Part shown: positions 7,984 to 15,473 of the stretch, in pieces
How positions within the stretch are numbered: position 1 is the stretch's first letter
Layout of the letters: every line of letters begins with the position of its first letter
Assembly: GCA_964476155.1 (NCBI GenBank)
Contig: CAYYYS010000001.1
Location: forward strand, 62,001-126,000
From: JAHIYU01 sp964476155
Lineage (GTDB): Bacteria > Krumholzibacteriota > Krumholzibacteriia > LZORAL124-64-63
Reading direction: 5' to 3'
DNA: 64,000 nucleotides
Made by a program: the position numbers and the translations under genes
Notes under the pieces: model-generated
Told to the model about the DNA's origin: nothing
The model's input: only the letters and a program-made list of their open reading frames with translations
The model's database searches: none

Positions 7984-9003
7984 TCAGGAGGATGATTCGG
8001 CAGTGTTCTGGTAGAGATCGCGCAATGTGTAACGCAGAGCGTCGATGCCCTGGCCGGAAACGGCGGAGATGAGCAGCGGCTCGCTTCCGCTGTGGTCGCG
8101 GGCCCAGCCCGAGACTTCGCGCCGGATGCCGCCGACGGTTTCCTCGTCGGCCAGGTCCAACTTGTTGATGACCACGATGAACGGGAGATCGGCCAGGCGC
8201 CGACCGTACTTGGCCAGCTCCTGGCGAAGAATGGCCAGAACCGAGACCGGCGCCGGGTCTGTCAGATCGACCAGGTAGACCAGCGCGCGCGTGCGCTCCA
8301 CGTGGCGCAGGAACTCGTGGCCGAGACCCTTGCCGTCGCTGGCGCCCTCGATCAAGCCGGGAATGTCGGCGATCGAGCAGCTGGTGAAGTCGCCCAGATC
8401 CACGATGCCCAGGTTGGGAACCAGGGTCGTGAACGGGTAGTCGGCGATCTTGGGCTTGGCGGCGGTGAGACGGCTCAGCAGGGTGGACTTGCCGGCGTTG
8501 GGCATGCCGATCAGGCCGATGTCGGCCAACAGCTTCAGTTCGAAACGCAGATTGCGTGCCCGGCCGGGTTGACCGGGCGTTGACACATGAGGCGCCTGGC
8601 GTTGCGGCGACCGGAACTCGTAGTTGCCGCGACCACCCTTGCCGCCCTCGACCACGCAGAAGCGCTGGCCGGGATCGGTCAGATCGATGATCAGGTCGCC
8701 TTCGTCCGCGTCATAGATCGATGTACCGCACGGGACCTGGATTTCAAGATCATCGCCGTCGGCGCCGGTGCGTTGCGAGCCGCTGCCGGGCTGGCCCTTG
8801 TCCGCCGCGTACTTCTGGCGATATCGGAAATCGAGCAGAGTCGACGTCTCGTCCGTCGCCACCAGCCAGATCGATCCGCCACGACCGCCGTTGCCGCCGG
8901 CGGGGCCTCCCCGCGGGACGCCTTTTTCGCGGCGGAAGGCAACGCAGCCGTCGCCTCCCCGGCCGGCCGTCACGCTGATCTTGGCGACATCGACGAACTT
9001 CAA
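7984..9003 (-). CDS. obgE: Obg family GTPase ObgE/CgtA
   Basis: 339 aa, full length for a minimal Obg. Residues 1-158 are the glycine-rich Obg fold (GRGGDGCVAFRREK, GGNGGRGG). The G domain follows: G1 GMPNAGKST near 167, G2/G3 FTTLVPNLG and DIPGLIEGA near 192-216, G4 NKLD near 284 and G5 SAVSGQG near 314. There is no C-terminal OCT domain. The protein is an essential ribosome-assembly and stress GTPase. It starts one base after the upstream aminotransferase stop, so it shares a transcript with it. rpmA and rplU, its frequent partners, are not nearby. Confidence 0.96.
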   Translation of the reverse strand: MKFVDVAKISVTAGRGGDGCVAFRREKGVPRGGPAGGNGGRGGSIWLVATDETSTLLDFRYRQKYAADKGQPGSGSQRTGADGDDLEIQVPCGTSIYDADEGDLIIDLTDPGQRFCVVEGGKGGRGNYEFRSPQRQAPHVSTPGQPGRARNLRFELKLLADIGLIGMPNAGKSTLLSRLTAAKPKIADYPFTTLVPNLGIVDLGDFTSCSIADIPGLIEGASDGKGLGHEFLRHVERTRALVYLVDLTDPAPVSVLAILRQELAKYGRRLADLPFIVVINKLDLADEETVGGIRREVSGWARDHSGSEPLLISAVSGQGIDALRYTLRDLYQNTAESSS

Positions 9004-9004
9004 A

Positions 9005-10195
9005 TCAACCTCCGAATGTTTCGAGCGCCCGCCTGAAGCGTACGCCGGCTTCGCGCAGCGTCTCCTCGGAATCGGCGTAGCTCAAGCGCAGATGGTTCGG
9101 CACACCAAATGGTTCGCCGGGCACCACGGCCACCATTTCGGTCTCCAGCAGGTGCTTCGCAAGACGCATGCAACCGCCGACCTGCCGATCCTCGGCCAGC
9201 AAGCCGCGGATGTCGGCCAGCAGATAGAAGGCGCCGTCGGGCACGTTGAATTCCAGGCCGGGTATGCCGCTCATCTCCTCGACCAGCACGTCGCGCCGCC
9301 GCTTGAAGGCCTTCGCCATGGTCTCCACCTCGTCGCGGCAGTCGAAAGCCACCAGCGACGCCTTCTGGGCAATGGTGTTGACGTTGCTGGTCGAATGGCT
9401 CTGCAGACGGGTCATGGCGCTGATGGTCTTCTCGTCGGCGATGCCGAAGCCCACCCGCCAGCCGGTCATCGCATAGCTCTTGGACAGACCGGACACGGTG
9501 ACGATACGGTGACGCAAATCGGGGGCCAAAGTCATCAGGGGCACATGTCCCTCTTCCGTGTAGACCAGGTCCTCGTAGATCTCGTCGGTGAGAATAAAGA
9601 AACTGGTCTTGTGGAAATACTCGGCCAGATCCTCGAGCTCCTTGCGGGTGTACACGGCGCCCGACGGATTCGAGGGCGTGTTGAAGATGAGCGCCTTGGC
9701 GCGACCGGCGCCGGCGCGCTCCAGGTCCTCGGCCGTGATCTTCCAACCGGGCTGTGTGGGAATGATGGGGATCATGCGCCCGCGCAAAGCCGTGATCTGG
9801 GCGGGATACGTTACCCAGTAGGGCACCGGCACGGCGACTTCGTCGCCGTGGTCCAGCAGCATCGAGAGGGCATTGTACAGTATCTGCTTGGCGCCGTTCG
9901 AAATGATCACTTCACTCGGCTTGATGGGGACGCCCATACGTTCGGCGTAGTATTCGGCGACGCGCTCACGCAGTTGGGGCATGCCCGCGGCGGCCGTGTA
10001 GCCGATGTGCCCGTCGTCGATGGCCTTATGGGCGGCTTCGCAGATGGGCAAGGGGGTCGTGAAGTCCGGCTCGCCCGCGGTCAGGTTGACGACCGGCTCA
10101 CCGGCGGCGCGCAGCGCCTTGGCCTGTCCGGACAGCTTGAGGGTGGGCGAATCGCCCAACGCATCCGACATCCAGCCCAGTCTTGGTTCACCCAT
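9005..10195 (-). CDS. class I aspartate/aromatic aminotransferase (PLP-dependent)
   Basis: 396 aa. The fold type I signatures are present: NLTAGEPDFTTP near residue 35, YTAAAGMPQLRE near 67, SNGAKQILYNA near 100, FNTPSNPSGAVYT near 175, and the PLP-lysine motif LSKSYAMTGWRVGF near 240. This is the aatA/AspC subgroup Ib, which converts oxaloacetate and glutamate to aspartate. Aromatic or prephenate specificity cannot be excluded. The ATG at 10195 has GAGGAG upstream. It is cotranscribed with obgE, which begins one base after its stop. Confidence 0.87.
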   Translation of the reverse strand: MGEPRLGWMSDALGDSPTLKLSGQAKALRAAGEPVVNLTAGEPDFTTPLPICEAAHKAIDDGHIGYTAAAGMPQLRERVAEYYAERMGVPIKPSEVIISNGAKQILYNALSMLLDHGDEVAVPVPYWVTYPAQITALRGRMIPIIPTQPGWKITAEDLERAGAGRAKALIFNTPSNPSGAVYTRKELEDLAEYFHKTSFFILTDEIYEDLVYTEEGHVPLMTLAPDLRHRIVTVSGLSKSYAMTGWRVGFGIADEKTISAMTRLQSHSTSNVNTIAQKASLVAFDCRDEVETMAKAFKRRRDVLVEEMSGIPGLEFNVPDGAFYLLADIRGLLAEDRQVGGCMRLAKHLLETEMVAVVPGEPFGVPNHLRLSYADSEETLREAGVRFRRALETFGG

Positions 10196-10323
10196 CTCAT
10201 CTCCTCGCGATCCGGTTGACGATACCGTGCAATAGGTTTGGCTCAAATGTGTCATACGCGCGTCCGGACGCAAGACGGATGTGGCTGGCAGGTCACGATA
10301 CGTGCGAATCGCGTCGCCCGTGG

Positions 10324-10821
10324 TTACCGCTCGGCTCCGAAATGGTCGCGCAGGACCGTCGCCGCCGCGTCCGGCACGTAACGCTCGACGGGACCACCGC
10401 AACGGGCGACGTCGCGCACCAGGGTTCCGCTGATCAGGCTCAGTTCGGCGCGAGCGAAGAACACGATCACTTCGAAGTCGGGATCCAGGCTGCGGTTCAT
10501 GGCCGCCATGGTCTGCTCGTGCTCCATGTCGCCAGGTGTTCGCAACCCCCGCACGACAACGTCGGCGTTGACCTCGTGCACCGTATCGACAAGCAGGCCC
10601 GAGAATGAGATAACGTCCACACGACCTACCGGATCGAGTTTCGATACGGCATCGATGGCCAGGGCCACCCGTTGCTCCACATCGAGAATGGTCGATCGCC
10701 CACCCTCGGCCACGGCCAAGGTGAGATGGCCGAAGATCCGCAAAGCCCGGGTTACGATGTCCAGATGCCCGAAGGTAATCGGATCGAAAGTACCAGGATA
10801 AAGCGCGTGTCGCTCAGTCAT
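10324..10821 (-). CDS. coaD: phosphopantetheine adenylyltransferase
   Basis: 165 aa, normal length. The nucleotidyltransferase motif YPGTFDPITFGHLDI (about 8-22) includes the TxGH catalytic signature; VVRGLRTPGDMEHEQTMAAMNR (about 88-109) and the ISGTLVRD region near the end are CoaD-specific. It makes dephospho-CoA from 4'-phosphopantetheine and ATP. The start overlaps the rsmD stop (ATGA), the common rsmD-coaD arrangement. The pantothenate genes panB and panC lie about 45 kb away in the same window. Confidence 0.95.
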   Translation of the reverse strand: MTERHALYPGTFDPITFGHLDIVTRALRIFGHLTLAVAEGGRSTILDVEQRVALAIDAVSKLDPVGRVDVISFSGLLVDTVHEVNADVVVRGLRTPGDMEHEQTMAAMNRSLDPDFEVIVFFARAELSLISGTLVRDVARCGGPVERYVPDAAATVLRDHFGAER

Positions 10822-11387
10822 TGGTCCTCTCCGTCATTGGTTCTCTCCATGATCGACAGGGCGGTCGCGCCGTAGCGCCGGTTCTTCACCCGCCAGCCGG
10901 GCGGGGGTGCCGTGAGCTCCAGGTCGGGAGCGTGCTCCAGGATCACTAGATCGGTCCGGGTCGCGGCGGCCGACTCGCAGCAGGCCCGCCAGATTTCCGC
11001 CGGCAGATCTCCGGCATAGGGCGGATCACTCAGGATGATCGTGCGCCGCGTCGATTTGTCGGTCGCGGTCCTCAACCAGGCCAGGGCGTCCCGTCGCAAG
11101 AGCGCATACGATTCCGCGTCGGCGCCGCAGGTCGCGAGGTTTTGCTTCACGGCCTCGACAGCTTGCCATGAAAGATCCACAAATACCACCTCCGCCGCAC
11201 CACGACTGAGGGCTTCGATGCCCAGGCCTCCCGACCCACAGCAGAGATCGATGATCCGGGCCTCGTCCACCGCGTCGCCCAGGATCGAGAACAACGCCTC
11301 CTTGACCCGGTCGGTGGTGGGACGGGTTGTGTCGCCCTTGGGAGCGACCAGCTTCCGCCCCCGCCATTTGCCGGCCACGACCCTCAT
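10818..11387 (-). CDS. rsmD: 16S rRNA (guanine966-N2)-methyltransferase
   Basis: 189 aa. The protein begins MRVVAGKWRGRKL, typical of RsmD, followed by TRPTTDRVKEALFSIL. The SAM-binding loop is IDLCCGSGGLGIEAL (46-60) and the catalytic N6/N2-methyltransferase motif is DPPY (121-124). It methylates G966 in helix 31 of 16S rRNA during 30S assembly. It overlaps both neighbours by 4 bp: the aroK stop at its start and the coaD start at its end. Confidence 0.93.
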   Translation of the reverse strand: MRVVAGKWRGRKLVAPKGDTTRPTTDRVKEALFSILGDAVDEARIIDLCCGSGGLGIEALSRGAAEVVFVDLSWQAVEAVKQNLATCGADAESYALLRRDALAWLRTATDKSTRRTIILSDPPYAGDLPAEIWRACCESAAATRTDLVILEHAPDLELTAPPPGWRVKNRRYGATALSIMERTNDGEDQ

Positions 11388-11917
11388 TCCGTCTCGCCCC
11401 CGCCGCGCCGTTTATAACGCAGGTTGCAGGTCAAGGCTCGACTGACGAGTTCGCGGGGGTCCGCCAGGTCGCTGCGCAAACGGAAATGCGCAGTAGCGGC
11501 GTAGAGAGGTAGCCGGGATCTCAGCAGCGCTTCGAGGCCGGTCCAGCCGCGGGCCAATTGCGGGCGCTCGTCCGCGTCCGAGGCTTCGAGCCGCTGACGC
11601 AAGACTTCCCAGGGTGCGTCGAGCCAGATCACCGTGCCGCGTTCCCGCAGCAGGTCTCGCGCTTCGGGCGTCTCCACGACACCACCCCCACAGGCCAGAA
11701 TGAGGTCGTCATCGGCCGGGAGATCCGCCAGGGCGGCCAGTTCCCGGACCCGAAACGCCGGTTCACCCTCTTGTGCAAAGATCGCGGACGCCGTACAACC
11801 GGCGGCGGCTTCGATCTCGGCGTCGAGATCGCGTACGTCCAACAGGGCCTGTTCCGCGAGCGAACGCGCCAAAGTACTTTTGCCGCAGGCCATGAATCCG
11901 ATCAGGGACAACCACAT
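11384..11917 (-). CDS. aroK: shikimate kinase
   Basis: 177 aa. The N-terminal P-loop reads GFMACGKST (residues 7-15). DLDAEIEAAAG (about 31) contributes the shikimate-binding Asp, IFAQEGEPAFRVRE (about 46-59) contains the conserved FR, and ACGGGVVETPEAR (about 75) is the GGG loop. The lid Arg lies in ERPQLARGW (about 117). It phosphorylates shikimate in the chorismate pathway. It is the first gene of aroK-rsmD-coaD; a promoter lies 37 bp upstream. Confidence 0.92.
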   Translation of the reverse strand: MWLSLIGFMACGKSTLARSLAEQALLDVRDLDAEIEAAAGCTASAIFAQEGEPAFRVRELAALADLPADDDLILACGGGVVETPEARDLLRERGTVIWLDAPWEVLRQRLEASDADERPQLARGWTGLEALLRSRLPLYAATAHFRLRSDLADPRELVSRALTCNLRYKRRGGGETE

Positions 11918-11953
11918 GCTCCGCTCCGGGGTGGTGGGATGGTGACGCAGGGG

Positions 11954-11982
11954 AGCATATAGAAAGAGACGGCCGTGGGCAA
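11954..11982 (-). promoter_or_regulatory. sigma70-type promoter for aroK-rsmD-coaD
   Basis: TTGCCC and TATGCT are separated by exactly 17 bp on the minus strand, just upstream of the aroK ATG at 11917. The -35 element lies within the 3' arm of the hairpin that ends the preceding ntrC-type gene, so terminator and promoter share sequence. Confidence 0.55.
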
Positions 11983-11998
11983 GCAGCGCCCGCGACCG
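11961..11998 (-). terminator. intrinsic terminator of the NtrC-type gene
   Basis: On the minus strand an 11-bp stem (one mismatch, one G-T pair) starts CGGTCGCGGGC and closes GCCCACGGCCG over a 7-base loop. TCTCTTTCT follows. It lies 62 bp after the NtrC-type stop at 12061 and overlaps the aroK promoter. Confidence 0.6.
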
Positions 11999-12015
11999 TC
12001 TTGTCCCGCCCTAGT

Positions 12016-12042
12016 GTTCTGTCAAACAGGAAATTGCAGAAC
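12016..12042. repeat. small inverted repeat downstream of the NtrC-type gene
   Basis: GTTCTG and CAGAAC are perfect 6-bp arms around a 15-base AT-richer spacer. It lies between the NtrC-type stop and the terminator. The function is unknown; the arms are short enough to arise by chance. Confidence 0.25.
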
Positions 12043-12060
12043 TCCTCCCGGGTCAGTATC

Positions 12061-13536
12061 TCAGCGAACTTCGGGATCTTCGCCGACGCCGACCAGTTCG
12101 ACAACGTCGTAGGCTTCGTCGACCATCGTCGTGTCAAGGTCGTCGCTCAACATCTCGTCGGCCGTATCGCCCCCGCCCTCGTCGCTATAGCGAAGCAGCT
12201 TGCGATAGAGCGTCGAGGGATTGATGTCCAGGATCTCGGCGGCACGCTTCTTGTGCCCGCCGACACTCTCCAGCACCTTCAGAATATGGTAACGTTCCAC
12301 TTCCTCCAGGGGGACGTGGCTGCCCAGCAGGGCCGGCGGTCCACCGCCGTCGGCAGCCGGATCCGCCACACCCGGCGGCAGGTCGGCCCGATCGATCTGT
12401 TCACCCTCGCGAATGATGCAGGCGCGCTCGATGACGTTCTCGAGTTCCCGCACGTTACCGGGCCAGTCGTAACGCAGAAACAGACGCATGGCATCGTCCG
12501 CAATGGCATGACCGACCGTGCCTGGATACTCGGGCCAGTACCGACGCAGGAAATAGTCGCATAACAGGGGAATATCGTCGGGACGGTCTCGCAGGGACGG
12601 CAGGTCGATGGGGATCACGTTCAGCCGGTAGAAAAGGTCTGTACGGAAATTGCCCGCGCCGACTTCCTGCTCGAGATTGAGGTTTGTCGCCGCGATCACG
12701 CGCAGATCCACCTTCACGGCCTTGCTCGACCCCACCGGGTAGATTTCCCGCTCCTGCAACATGCGCAGCAGCTTGACCTGGATAACGTGGGGCGTCTCCC
12801 CGATCTCGTCCAGGAAGATGGTGCCGCCCTCGGCCTGGCGGCAGAATCCGTCATGGTCACGGTCGGCGCTGGTGAACGCACCGCGCACGTGTCCGAAGAG
12901 CTGGCTTTCGAGCAGGGTCTCCGGAATGGCGCCGCAGTTGATGGCCACAAACGGTTTGTTCGATCGCTCGCTCCGGTCGTGGATGGTCCGGGCAATGAGT
13001 TCCTTGCCCGTGCCGCTCTCGCCGGTGATCAGAATGGTCGCCGGCGTGGCGGAGATCTTGTCGACCATCTTGTAGACGGCCTGCATGCGCGAACTTTGGC
13101 CGATGATCTTGGTATTGGACTTGTTGCGGGTGAGTTCACGACGCAACTGTACGTTCTCGGTGCGGGTACTGCGCAGCTGCAGGGCGTTGCGCACAGCCAC
13201 CTTGATCTCGTCGTTCTTGCAATGCTTCTGGAGGTAGGAATAGGCGCCGAGGTTCACCGCGTCGATGGCCGACTGTTCATTGGCGTAGGCGGTGAGCATG
13301 ATCACCGGTGTCTCGGAATCGACGGCCTTGATCCCCTTCAGCAACTGGATGCCGTCAACCTTGGGCATCTGGATGTCACTGAGCACGACATCGAAGGGTT
13401 TATGCTCCATCAGTGCCAGGGCTTCGGCCCCGGAACTCGCGGTCGTGACCTGATAGCCTTCCTTGCCCAGCAGGATGGACAGGTACTGGCACATCGACTC
13501 TTCATCGTCGACAACCAGAATCCTTTTGTCCGCCAT
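12061..13536 (-). CDS. NtrC-family sigma54-dependent response regulator
   Basis: 491 aa with three domains. The receiver (1-120) has the acidic pocket D10-D11, phosphoacceptor D54 and K104. The AAA+ domain (about 145-380) has Walker A GESGTGKE (172-179), Walker B IFLDEIGE and the sigma54-contact loop GAFTSA (219-224). A Fis-type HTH (about 410-450, ESVGGHKKRAAEILDINPSTLYRKL) follows. The last ~40 residues are an acidic tail absent from most relatives. The GAFTGA consensus is altered to GAFTSA. It activates RNA polymerase-sigma54 when phosphorylated, presumably by the histidine kinase encoded just upstream. Confidence 0.92.
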   Translation of the reverse strand: MADKRILVVDDEESMCQYLSILLGKEGYQVTTASSGAEALALMEHKPFDVVLSDIQMPKVDGIQLLKGIKAVDSETPVIMLTAYANEQSAIDAVNLGAYSYLQKHCKNDEIKVAVRNALQLRSTRTENVQLRRELTRNKSNTKIIGQSSRMQAVYKMVDKISATPATILITGESGTGKELIARTIHDRSERSNKPFVAINCGAIPETLLESQLFGHVRGAFTSADRDHDGFCRQAEGGTIFLDEIGETPHVIQVKLLRMLQEREIYPVGSSKAVKVDLRVIAATNLNLEQEVGAGNFRTDLFYRLNVIPIDLPSLRDRPDDIPLLCDYFLRRYWPEYPGTVGHAIADDAMRLFLRYDWPGNVRELENVIERACIIREGEQIDRADLPPGVADPAADGGGPPALLGSHVPLEEVERYHILKVLESVGGHKKRAAEILDINPSTLYRKLLRYSDEGGGDTADEMLSDDLDTTMVDEAYDVVELVGVGEDPEVR

Positions 13537-13571
13537 CTATGACTCTCCTTGATTGTGCTCTCCGGATAAGT

Positions 13572-13586
13572 GCCGTAAATAACGGC
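13572..13586. promoter_or_regulatory. perfect palindrome upstream of the NtrC-type gene
   Basis: GCCGT-AAATA-ACGGC is a perfect 5-bp inverted repeat with a 5-base centre, 36 bp upstream of the response regulator start. It could be an operator for autoregulation or a short mRNA hairpin. No sigma54 -24/-12 element was found in this 184-bp gap. Confidence 0.3.
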
Positions 13587-13720
13587 CTGTCCCGTGTGAT
13601 ATCGGTCAGTTTGCAAGAATCTTGAATACGAAAACGTAGAAATCCTGGCTGGGTGCCAATTCATATGGCAGATTGCAATGGATATGAACGATCAGTTACT
13701 GACGCATGACACGAGCCACA

Positions 13721-14998
13721 TCATCCGGTGGTCAAGCAGGCGGCTTCGGACTCGTCGCTTCGCGCCGCGGATTGCGTCAAGGGCAGCACGATCACGAACG
13801 AGCAACCGCCTTCGCTTGGCGTTTGCAGGTCCACTTGTCCCCCATGATCATGGACGATCCGTTTAACCACCGACAGACCCAGTCCCGTACCGCCCTTGCG
13901 CCCGGTAAAGAAGGGCTTGAACAGGTCGGCTCGATTCTCCGGCGGCACTCCGGGTCCCGTATCGGTAACGGCGATCCGGCAGGCCGTATTGAAGTCGTCC
14001 AGTTCCGCGGTCAGGGACAGGCGGCCGTCGAACTCCATGGCTTCCAAGGCGTTCATCGCCAGGTTGAGCAGCACCTGATGCATCTGCGCGTCATCCATCA
14101 TCAGCAGCATGTCGTCGGGTTCAACGGCGTGTTCTACCACCACGTCGCCGGACTTCTCGCGCACGTGCATCTCCACCTGCAAGGCGACTTCCGCCAGGAA
14201 GGGCTGCACGTCCACCAACCGGGGCCGGGCGGGGCGTGTGCGCGCGAAGGACAGGAAGTCGGTGATGATGTTGTTGACGCGATGGCTTTCCCTGAGGATC
14301 AGATCGGCGAGCTTGCGCTCTTCGCCCGTCGGCGACAAATCGGCCGCCAGTATCTCCACACTACCGCGAATGCTGCCCAGGGGGTTGCGGATTTCGTGGG
14401 CGATACCCGCCGACAGCTCCCCCACCGCCGCCATCTGGTCGGCATCGCGCATTTTGGCGCGCATCTCGTTGATTTCCGATAGATCCTGGAAAATAGCCAC
14501 AGCACCGGTCAACTCGCCGTTGTCCGCAATGATCGGATTCACGCTCACGCCCACCGGCAGGGTCTGACCCTCGTCGCGGTCGACACAGACCTCACGGCGC
14601 AGAACGGGTCCGCTCCCGGCCAGGACCTGGGTCAGCGCGCGGTTGAAGCCGCGTAGGCCGTCATCGAAGACGTCCGTGATGGGGTGGCGCAGGATCATGT
14701 CCTCGTCGACCTGGAGGATGGTTTCCGCCGCCGGGTTCATACGCTGGATAACGCCGCGCCGGTCAACGATCACCAAGCCGCTGCTCAGGTTGTCCAGGAC
14801 GTTGTGCAGGTCGGTACTCAGCAGGTCGGCCCGCAAGATGGCCGCTTGACAGGCCGTGCGCTCACGACGCCAGAGCCAGGCCAGACCGACAGCCGCCGCG
14901 AGACAAATCGAGCTTGCGATGACAGTGAACAAGACCGGGGCCTCCAAGCGGTGGTCGAAATGCGGGACTCGGTTGAGGACAGACACCCTACACGTCAT
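13721..14998 (-). CDS. PAS-containing sensor histidine kinase (NtrB-like)
   Basis: 425 aa. One membrane segment lies at about residues 22-43. A PAS domain follows (about 60-175, GLVIVDRRGVIQRMNPAAE). The HisKA dimerisation domain contains phosphoacceptor H201 in AHEIRNPLGSI. The HATPase domain holds the N-box NLAMNALEAM near 308 and GGTGLGLSVVKRIVHDHGG near 380. I chose the ATG at 14998 because it overlaps the preceding ComEA-like stop as ATGA. It is encoded 184 bp upstream of the NtrC-type regulator, so the two form a probable pair. The signal sensed is unknown. Confidence 0.9.
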   Translation of the reverse strand: MTCRVSVLNRVPHFDHRLEAPVLFTVIASSICLAAAVGLAWLWRRERTACQAAILRADLLSTDLHNVLDNLSSGLVIVDRRGVIQRMNPAAETILQVDEDMILRHPITDVFDDGLRGFNRALTQVLAGSGPVLRREVCVDRDEGQTLPVGVSVNPIIADNGELTGAVAIFQDLSEINEMRAKMRDADQMAAVGELSAGIAHEIRNPLGSIRGSVEILAADLSPTGEERKLADLILRESHRVNNIITDFLSFARTRPARPRLVDVQPFLAEVALQVEMHVREKSGDVVVEHAVEPDDMLLMMDDAQMHQVLLNLAMNALEAMEFDGRLSLTAELDDFNTACRIAVTDTGPGVPPENRADLFKPFFTGRKGGTGLGLSVVKRIVHDHGGQVDLQTPSEGGCSFVIVLPLTQSAARSDESEAACLTTG

Positions 14999-15417
14999 CG
15001 GCAAACAGCGGCGGGACTTGAGGCACTCGCTCTTCCCGAATCGTATGCAGCGTGAAACACCAACAAGGGTGCCAGTCTTGATGCAAGCTTGGGGCCGATG
15101 CCCCTGACCCTGCGCAAGTCGTCCCCGTCGAGAAACGGTCCCTCGTCTTCGCGAGACCGCACTAACCGTTCAGCGAGGACGGGCCCCACGCCTGGCAGAT
15201 GAACCAGGGTATCGATACCAACCGTGTTGATGGCAAAGGGGGGTTCCGGTGGCGGGGGTGGCGGCTCGGTCACGGGTGTCCGGGGCACGAGGTCGGCCAG
15301 GAAGGCCGGGTCCCGCCAACGGCCGTCCGGTCCGAGCAGCAAGGTGTGACGAATCCAGCGTCCCCCGGCGACCAGACCGCCGAGCAGGATCAGTCCCAGG
15401 GCTTCACGTCTGCGCAA
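14995..15417 (-). CDS. ComEA-like helix-hairpin-helix protein
   Basis: 140 aa with a TTG start (GGAGA five bases upstream). A basic N-terminus is followed by a hydrophobic segment (LGLILLGGLVAGG, about 7-19), so it is membrane-anchored or secreted. A proline-rich linker (EPPPPPPEPP) leads to a helix-hairpin-helix pair from about residue 62 (INTVGIDTLVHLPGVGPVLAERLVRSREDEG, then LRRVRGIGPKLASRL). This is the layout of ComEA, the periplasmic DNA receptor of competence. With dprA in the same window, a natural-transformation role is plausible but unproven. It overlaps the histidine kinase start. Confidence 0.75.
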   Translation of the reverse strand: MRRREALGLILLGGLVAGGRWIRHTLLLGPDGRWRDPAFLADLVPRTPVTEPPPPPPEPPFAINTVGIDTLVHLPGVGPVLAERLVRSREDEGPFLDGDDLRRVRGIGPKLASRLAPLLVFHAAYDSGRASASSPAAVCR

Positions 15418-15473
15418 GCGGGTCTCCAGGCGCCGTGAAGGCGTCGGTTCCGGGAGGGTTCGTGGAGGTCAGG

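Noticed and set aside
13537..13720. sigma54 promoter upstream of the NtrC-type gene
   Set aside because: A TTGGCAC is present but the matching -12 TTGC at correct spacing is absent.
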